Assembly (NCBI RefSeq): GCF_019127135.1
Contig: NZ_JAHOEA010000023.1
Coordinates: 1 to 59,046, forward strand
Direction: 5' to 3'
Source of the DNA: Segatella copri
Lineage (GTDB): Bacteria > Bacteroidota > Bacteroidia > Bacteroidales > Bacteroidaceae
DNA length: 59,046 nucleotides
Shown: piece after piece, positions 53,734-59,046 of the stretch
How positions within the stretch are numbered: position 1 is the stretch's first letter
How the letters are laid out: each line of letters begins with the position of its first letter
Notes under the pieces: generated by a model
Told to the model about the DNA's origin: nothing
Seen by the model: only the letters and a program-made list of their open reading frames with translations
Database searches by the model: none
Program-made: the position numbers and the translations under genes

Positions 53734-54624
53734 ATGGAAACAAAGAATTTGAATACAAAATATTGTGTAGGTTTGGGCGAAATCCTCTTTGACGTTCTCC
53801 CTAGTGGTTCTCAACTCGGCGGTGCTCCTGCCAACTTCGCTTACCACGCAGGTCAGCATGGTTTGCATTCTGTAGCCGTGAGTGCTGTGGGTAAGGATGC
53901 CTTGGGCGAAACAGCCCTTCGCATTCTCGATGAGAAGAAGTTGAAGTATGTAATGCCTGAGGTAGATTATCCTACCGGTACTGTTCAGGTGCAGCTCGAC
54001 AAGGAGGGCGTTCCTACTTACGATATCAAGCAAGGTGTAGCCTGGGATAATATCCCGTTCACCAGTGATATCAGGGAGATTGCTGTCAATGCTGGAGCTG
54101 TATGCTGGGGTTCTCTGGCTCAGCGCAGTGAGGTTAGCCGTAAGACCATCTATACGTTCCTCGATCATACTCCAGAGGATTGTCTGAAGATTTTCGACAT
54201 CAATCTTCGTCAGAACTTCTATACTCCTGAGGTGATTACCGAGAGCTTGAAGCGCTGCAATGTGTTGAAGATTAACGATGAGGAGTTGATTACCATCGGC
54301 CGTCTCTTCGGTTATCCAGGTTTGGATATCGAGAACAAGTGCTGGCTGATTCTCGGCAAGTACAATCTCGATATGCTCGTGCTGACCTGCGGTGTAAACG
54401 GCAGCTATGTCTTTGCTCCGGGTGTGAAGTCATTCCAGGAGACTCCAAAGGTTGAGGTGGCTGATACAGTAGGTGCAGGCGACAGCTTTACCGGTACATT
54501 CTGTGCCAGCATCCTGAAGGGAAAGAGCATTCAGGAGGCTCACGAACTTGCCGTAAAGGTAAGTGCCTACGTTTGTACCCAGAATGGTGCGATGCCTCAG
54601 ATTCCTGAGGAATACACCCGTTAA
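53734..54624 (+). CDS. PfkB-family fructokinase
   Basis: 296 aa, cytoplasmic. GGAPANFAYHAGQHG near the N-terminus is the PfkB signature 1 sugar-binding region, and VADTVGAGDSFTGTF is signature 2 with the catalytic Asp and anion hole. KTIYTFLDHTP and KINDEELITIGRLFG segments follow the fructokinase pattern. It phosphorylates imported fructose to fructose-6-phosphate. It lies 47 bp behind the MFS gene and ends at a terminator, completing the fructan pathway. Confidence 0.94.
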   Translation: METKNLNTKYCVGLGEILFDVLPSGSQLGGAPANFAYHAGQHGLHSVAVSAVGKDALGETALRILDEKKLKYVMPEVDYPTGTVQVQLDKEGVPTYDIKQGVAWDNIPFTSDIREIAVNAGAVCWGSLAQRSEVSRKTIYTFLDHTPEDCLKIFDINLRQNFYTPEVITESLKRCNVLKINDEELITIGRLFGYPGLDIENKCWLILGKYNLDMLVLTCGVNGSYVFAPGVKSFQETPKVEVADTVGAGDSFTGTFCASILKGKSIQEAHELAVKVSAYVCTQNGAMPQIPEEYTR

Positions 54625-54708
54625 CCTCGCTTCCCTTATTGGTTATATATAACAATATAAGATTGTAGGTTTAAAGAATAGTTGATTTAAAGTTAATGTT
54701 AGTTAGTA

Positions 54709-54747
54709 AGCTGCATCCTGTTCGCGAAGAATGGGTGCAGCTTTTTA
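54709..54747 (+). terminator. Terminator of the MFS-fructokinase unit
   Basis: AAGCTGCATCC pairs with GGGTGCAGCTT around a loop of about 13 nt, followed by TTTTT. Confidence 0.85.
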
Positions 54748-55042
54748 TATTTATCTTTAAAAACTCTTTGGGTGTAAACTTGTTGATATCGTCTAGGATA
54801 ATATTTCTTGTATTTCCTCCTTGTCGAAGGCATCCTCGTTCATGTTGAATTCGTAATAAGCAAGAAAATTGGAAGAAACTTTTATTTTATAAACACACGA
54901 ATATTTGGAAAAATCTCAGTATTTTTCACAGAAAAGTTGTATTTTTGCAGAAAACTTTCTGGATGATGGCAAAGTGTAGCTAATCTGATATTCCTGGAAG
55001 GTAGCGTAATTAACTCAATATCAAATATAAAGACCTGAAAAT
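54748..55042. other. Intergenic region with a possible minus-strand coding remnant
   Basis: The minus strand from 54912 down to a TAG at 54793-54795 is open and reads in part YEFNMNEDAFDKEEIQEILS, which looks like the natural end of a protein. There is no start, and the upstream part runs into the promoter of the next gene. It may be the last codons of a deleted gene. A plus-strand -7 box TATTTTTGC at 54940-54948 serves the C10 protease gene. Nothing else was found here. Confidence 0.35.
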
Positions 55043-55828
55043 ATGAAACAGAAAAAAGAAAGAAAAAAATGGAAGGGCTTGAAAACGAGGTACCTGTTGA
55101 TGGGAATCGTTGCCCTGATGATAGCCAGTTCTCAAACTGTTTGTGCAGAGGAAATCAACTGGCAGAAAGCGACGGAGATAGCTAAGAGATATGTTACTCT
55201 GCCGCAAGATGATGGTATGAAAGCAAAGAAGGATGGCAGAAAAAATAAGGCTGGTATACCTTATTATATATATAATGATGCGCGGGGACAGGGATTCGTT
55301 ATCGTATCTGGTGATGACCAGATGGGAGAAGTGCTGGGATACAGCAGAGAAGGTTGTCTCGATACGCTGAATGTCAATCCCTGCGTAAAACTGCTGCTTT
55401 CGGGATACCGACAGACTTTTGAGGTGCTGAAAGAAGGGAAGGTGAAGGTGCTAAGTAAACCCCGTACCGGACTTTACTCTAAAACCGTAGCGCCGATGCT
55501 GAAAAGCAAATGGGGACAGTCGTATCCGTTTAATGCTAAAACGGGATATGATTACAGCGGCTGTGTGGCTACGGCTGTGGCTCAGATGATGTATTATTAT
55601 CAGTGGCCGGCTCAGGGACAGGGAAAAAATGAATATGTGGTAACCTACTACCAGACCAAGAAAAGTGCGGATTTCAGTCAGTCGCACTACGACTGGAGCA
55701 ACATGTTGCCCGATTACCGCTATCCGGTTCAGGCTACTCCTGCAGAGATTGATGCCGTAGCCTTATTGATGAGCGATGTGGGTGTGGCTTCTTTCATGCA
55801 CAATTTAAGCAAAAGCAACGGAAAGTGA
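55043..55828 (+). pseudogene. C10 (streptopain-like) cysteine protease, truncated after the catalytic Cys
   Basis: 261 residues remain. Signal peptide ends near TVCAEE. An inhibitor-like propeptide follows (about 40-130; GIPYYIYNDARGQGFVIVSGDDQ, in part), then the start of the C10 catalytic domain with SKWGQSYPFN and the nucleophile in DYSGCVATAVAQMMYYYQWP. The domain keeps its normal pattern to DVGVASFM (about 55800), then changes abruptly to HNLSKSNGK and a stop. The catalytic His, Asn and Trp region is missing, so the protein should be inactive. The break coincides with the left end of the integrase-bearing element. Confidence 0.8.
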
Positions 55829-56088
55829 AGATGAGAGAAATGAACTGCAAGTGGTTGAGAATGAGCAATATTTCATAATTCTGCCAATTGGCTGCAAAGC
55901 AAAGCCGAGCAGGATATTGAGTTGTTTCAGTTACCAAACCGTTAGCGGTCAGTTACCGAAACCAACACTGCTAACGAGGTGAAAAACAAATAGTTTGTCA
56001 CCAGTGTTTGTTGCACTGTTCTGCACAACTTTCAATGACGGAGAATGCTTACTAATTGATTATTTTTGCAAACTAAAAAAGTAAGCAG
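55800..56088. mobile_element. Probable left boundary of an integrated element
   Basis: Between the C10 break and the first integrase lie direct repeats CAGTTACC (55928-55935 and 55950-55957, 22 bp apart), an inverted pair CGTTAGCGGT / ACTGCTAACG (55940-55949 and 55967-55976, one mismatch), and ACAAA-TAG-TTTGT (55986-55998). Such clusters are typical of integrase arm and core sites. The exact att core and the right end are not in view. A -7 box TATTTTTGC at 56061-56069 drives the integrase. Confidence 0.5.
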
Positions 56089-57318
56089 ATGAAAGTTGAA
56101 AAATTCAAGGTGCTGCTCTACCTCAAAAAGAGCGGATTGGACAAGAACGGTAAGGCTCCCATCATGGGACGCATCACCCTCAACCGAACAATGGCGCAGT
56201 TCGGTTGCAAGTTGTCATGTACGCCAAAGTTATGGAATCCACGTGAGAGCAGACTTGACGGCAAGAGCAAGGAGGCTGTGGAAGTGAACGCCAAGATTGA
56301 CAAGCTGTTGCTGGCAATAAACTCAGCCTACGAGTCACTTGTGGAGCGCAAGACGGATTTTGACGCAAAGGCGATAAAGGATCTGTTTCAATGCAGTGCA
56401 GACACTCAGATGACCTTGTTGAAGCAGCTTGACGCCATCATTGCGGACATTGAGTCAAGAATCGGCATCGACTACAAGAAAGGCACGCTTCCAAACTACC
56501 AGTACACTCGCCTGACATTGGTATTGTTCGTCAAGAAGCGTTATGGAACTGACGATGTGGCATTCGGTGAGCTTGACGAGCAGTTTATCCGTGAGTACAT
56601 GGACTTTTGCTTGGACCAGAGAGGTCTTGCACTTGATACAGTCCGCCACTATCTCGCCATCTTGAAGAAGACCTGCCGAATAGCTTTCAAGGCAGGACAC
56701 TCCGAGCGTTATCATTTCATGCACTTCAAGCTACCTCAAAAGAAAGAGAATCCACCAAAGGCATTGACACGTGAGGACTTCTTGAAAATTCGTGACCTCG
56801 AAATACCGGAGCGAAGAAAATCGTTGGCTTTGACACGTGACCTTTTTCTTTTCGCCTGCTATACAGGCACGGCTTATGCCGATACGGTTTCCATCACGGA
56901 AGAAAACCTCTTTCGTGATGAGGAGGGCAGCCTTTGGCTGAAATACCACAGAAAGAAGAACAAGATGCTTGCACGTGTGAAGTTACTGCCAGAGGCGCTT
57001 GCCATGTTGGAGAAATACAAAGACCCGACAAGACCTACTCTTTTACCGCCACAGGAATTTCGAGTGCTGAGAGGTAACATGAAAAGTCTCCGAGTACTAT
57101 CTGGCATAAGTATGGATTTGGTCTATCATGTTGGACGGCACAGTTTCGCATCGCTCGTTACGCTCGAAGAAGGTGTTCCGATAGAGACTATCAGCAGAAT
57201 GCTTGGTCACAACAACATTCAGACCACGCAAATCTATGCACGTGTCACCCCGAAAAAGCTATTTGAGGATATGGACAAGTTCATCGAAGCCAACAAGGAC
57301 TTCAAGTTTGTCCTGTAA
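56089..57318 (+). CDS. Tyrosine recombinase (Bacteroidetes conjugative-element type), first copy
   Basis: 409 aa. N-terminal arm-binding domain (about 1-95; KFKVLLYLKKSGLDKNGKAP, in part), SAM-like core-binding domain (about 100-215), then the catalytic domain. HVGRHSFAS holds His and the second Arg, GHNNIQTTQIYARVT the last His and the tyrosine nucleophile. At the first-Arg position it reads CYTGTAYADT instead of TGLRxxE. IntDOT-type enzymes also lack this Arg, so it need not be inactive. It is followed after 31 bp by a second integrase. Confidence 0.92.
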   Translation: MKVEKFKVLLYLKKSGLDKNGKAPIMGRITLNRTMAQFGCKLSCTPKLWNPRESRLDGKSKEAVEVNAKIDKLLLAINSAYESLVERKTDFDAKAIKDLFQCSADTQMTLLKQLDAIIADIESRIGIDYKKGTLPNYQYTRLTLVLFVKKRYGTDDVAFGELDEQFIREYMDFCLDQRGLALDTVRHYLAILKKTCRIAFKAGHSERYHFMHFKLPQKKENPPKALTREDFLKIRDLEIPERRKSLALTRDLFLFACYTGTAYADTVSITEENLFRDEEGSLWLKYHRKKNKMLARVKLLPEALAMLEKYKDPTRPTLLPPQEFRVLRGNMKSLRVLSGISMDLVYHVGRHSFASLVTLEEGVPIETISRMLGHNNIQTTQIYARVTPKKLFEDMDKFIEANKDFKFVL

Positions 57319-57349
57319 TATTATCACAAAATAAGAAAGGAACATAACA

Positions 57350-58573
57350 ATGAGAAGTACATACAAGCAGTTTTATTATATCAACCGTGGCAGAGTAAAG
57401 GCAGACGGAACCACATCTATATTTTGCCGTATCACGATTGACGGCAAAGTGTCAGCCATAGCAACAGGTCTTTACTGTGCTCCCGAAGAATGGGACACGA
57501 AAAAAGGTGAAGCCAAGAATGCAAGAGTGAACGGACTACTGCAAGCGTTCAGACAAAGAATTGACGAAGCCTACGAGCAGGCAACAAAGGAAAAGGGCAT
57601 CGTTACCGCCGAGATTCTGAAGAATGTTATTGTTGATGCAAATACTATCCCGATGACATTGCTTGCCACTGGCGAGGAGGAGCGTGAACGCCTTAGGCTG
57701 CGCTCTATCCGTATTAACTCAACATCTTCTTATCGCCAATCTAAGACATCGCAGCTAAACTTGCGAGAGTTCATCGGGTTACGAGGAATGAATGACATTG
57801 CATTTGAAGATTTGACTGAGGAATTTGGCAAATCTTATAAGTTGTTCTTGATTGGCAAAGGGTATAGTGCATCCAATACGAACCATAATCTTTGTTGGCT
57901 GCAACGCTTGGTTTATATCGCTGTTGACAGAGGTCTGCTGAAATTCAATCCATTGGAAGATGTCGGATATGAAAAGAAAGGCTCACCAAAGCGTAGACAT
58001 ATATCCAGAAATGACTTGCTGCTCATTATGGAGACTCCTATGGAGGATAAGGCTTTGGAGTTGGCACGCAGAATGTTTGTTTTCTCCAGCCTTACAGGTT
58101 TGGCTTATGTCGATTTACGTAACCTGTATCCACACCATATCGGGATGACGGCAGACGGTAGAAAATACATCCGTGAGAAAAGAGCAAAGACCAACAACGA
58201 AGCGTTCATTCCCTTGCATCCGATAGCTGAACAAATAATGTCGCTATACAATACAGCGGATGATAGCAAACCTGTTTTCCCTCTTTCTTCACGTGATTCC
58301 ATGTGGTTTGAATTTCATTCACTCGGTGTGGCTTTGGGTATAAATGAGAACCTTACCGCACACGTTGCAAGACATACATTCGGAGTAAACATGGTTACTT
58401 CGGGCATATCAATGGAAAGCATCGCCAAGATGATGGGGCATTCCAACCTGCGAAGCACCCAGGTCTATGCCGTCATCACCGATGACAATATATCCAAGGA
58501 CATGGACAAGCTGATGCAGCGCAGAGAAACAAAAGAAACTGACCAGAATAAAAATAAGGAGGACGGGAAATGA
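57350..58573 (+). CDS. Tyrosine recombinase (Bacteroidetes conjugative-element type), second copy
   Basis: 407 aa, same domain order as the first copy but clearly diverged (starts TYKQFYYINRGRVKADGTTS). Catalytic residues: HVARHTFGVN, GHSNLRSTQVYAVI. The first Arg is again replaced (SLTGLAYVDLR). Tandem integrases occur at the ends of Bacteroides mobile elements, where both may be needed for integration or excision. Its stop overlaps the start of the next gene (ATGA). Confidence 0.92.
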   Translation: MRSTYKQFYYINRGRVKADGTTSIFCRITIDGKVSAIATGLYCAPEEWDTKKGEAKNARVNGLLQAFRQRIDEAYEQATKEKGIVTAEILKNVIVDANTIPMTLLATGEEERERLRLRSIRINSTSSYRQSKTSQLNLREFIGLRGMNDIAFEDLTEEFGKSYKLFLIGKGYSASNTNHNLCWLQRLVYIAVDRGLLKFNPLEDVGYEKKGSPKRRHISRNDLLLIMETPMEDKALELARRMFVFSSLTGLAYVDLRNLYPHHIGMTADGRKYIREKRAKTNNEAFIPLHPIAEQIMSLYNTADDSKPVFPLSSRDSMWFEFHSLGVALGINENLTAHVARHTFGVNMVTSGISMESIAKMMGHSNLRSTQVYAVITDDNISKDMDKLMQRRETKETDQNKNKEDGK

Positions 58574-58932
58574 ACAGAGGAGTTATAACTATCAGTGAGA
58601 GCGGAACGGTATCCATGCCGACCGATACTGTATGGATGACCATGCAGGAGATTGCCGACATGTATAATGTATTCGGCTACTATGTGCGCAAGGCTGTCAA
58701 GGCTATATTCAAGGACGGCATTCTGAAAGAGCAGGGTGTACGCCGTCATATCATGAAGAACGACCGCATCAGCTATGATGTGTATAGCCTTGAACTCGTC
58801 ATTGCGGTAGCCTTCCGTATTGACAGCATTGAGAGCCGAGCCTTTCGGGAGTTCATTATGCAGTCCGTCATCGGCAAGCAGGCAAGCCGCACTAAACTGG
58901 TCTGTATCTTTACAGAGAACGCAATGGCATAG
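58570..58932 (+). CDS. Small element-borne protein with putative DNA-binding N-terminus
   Basis: 120 aa. VWMTMQEIADMYNVFGYYVRKAVKAIFKDG looks like a winged or helix-turn-helix module of the kind found on phage and conjugative-element regulators (given in part: MQEIADMYNVFGYYVRKA). The remainder, YDVYSLELVIAVAFRIDSIESR, resembles RhuM/KilA-like accessory proteins. It overlaps the second integrase by 4 bp, so it is translated with it and may regulate excision. The function is not established; a recombination directionality factor is one possibility. Confidence 0.7.
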   Translation: MNRGVITISESGTVSMPTDTVWMTMQEIADMYNVFGYYVRKAVKAIFKDGILKEQGVRRHIMKNDRISYDVYSLELVIAVAFRIDSIESRAFREFIMQSVIGKQASRTKLVCIFTENAMA

Positions 58933-58955
58933 ACCTGCCATAAAGCAACGTTCCT

Positions 58956-58974
58956 TGGAGGCTTTGCGCCTCCA
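58956..58974. other. GC-rich hairpin after the element operon
   Basis: GGAGGC-TTTGC-GCCTCC with one extra T-A pair, no T-tract. It may be a weak terminator or a processing site. The remaining bases to the window end hold no recognisable gene. Confidence 0.4.
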
Positions 58975-59046
58975 GCCACTTGGGCGAACCACCGCAGTGT
59001 GTTTTAGCATGGTATTAGATTTATACAGGTAACACAAATGATACCC

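Noticed and set aside
54793..54912. Functional small gene on the minus strand
   Set aside because: No start codon in a sensible place and the frame runs into the promoter region of the C10 gene; at most a remnant.

Overview
The window looks like a gut or oral Prevotella/Segatella-type chromosome (Bacteroidota). The evidence is Bacteroidetes-type promoters (TAnnTTTGC -7 boxes, some with a TTTG about 20 bp upstream), SusC/SusD proteins, a hybrid two-component regulator, many secreted glycoside hydrolases, a PorT-like protein, and integrases of the Bacteroides conjugative-element type. Species is inference; no rRNA or other species marker is present.

Layout. (1) 372-12018, plus strand: five secreted glycosidases (GH43-CBM6, GH127/146, a double GH43, GH95, GH43 with an extra C-terminal module), a plant cell-wall arabinoxylan/arabinan debranching set without its own SusC/D. 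(2) 12101-23607, almost all minus strand: housekeeping genes. These are a PorT-like barrel, a ferredoxin (plus strand), the exbB-exbD-exbD-tonB-pstS-like-TPR energy-transduction operon, an aspartate aminotransferase, ribBA and an LptF/G-type permease. (3) 23868-26617: tRNA-Met, an intergenic cluster of DnaA-box-like sites, an AraC regulator and aspartate ammonia-lyase. (4) 26879-54624: a fructan utilisation locus spread over about 28 kb: hybrid sensor/regulator, TonB-dependent barrel plus GH32, SusC-SusD-GH32, MFS importer and fructokinase. It is interrupted by dinB, two AAA-ATPase/PD-(D/E)XK paralogs, a LytTR-TonB receptor-TPR cassette, and a second regulator that keeps the periplasmic sensor and the AraC domain but has no kinase or receiver. 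(5) 55043-end: a C10 protease cut off after its catalytic cysteine, then two tandem tyrosine recombinases and a small element protein, i.e. the left end of an integrated element that continues beyond the window.

How it fits together. Fructan oligomers would be captured by SusC/D and possibly by the 33808 barrel, and cut to fructose by the two periplasmic GH32 enzymes. Fructose would then be imported by the MFS protein and phosphorylated by the PfkB kinase. The periplasmic sugar-binding domains of the two regulators would sense the product. Four promoters share an inverted half-site (ATCGTTCAT / ATGAACGAT type). In three of them the proximal AACG lies exactly the same distance from the -7 box, and in the fourth it lies 21 bp further away. 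One of these promoters, directly behind the hybrid regulator gene, drives no recognisable gene and ends at a terminator about 190 bp later, so it is a candidate regulated small RNA.

Most noteworthy: the kinase-less transmembrane one-component regulator at 44047-45552, the phased operator set, the orphan promoter, a 15-unit exact 22-bp-period degenerate repeat at 33213-33542, a perfect 21-bp-arm palindrome over the promoter at 4322-4379, and a DnaA-box cluster at 23993-24102.
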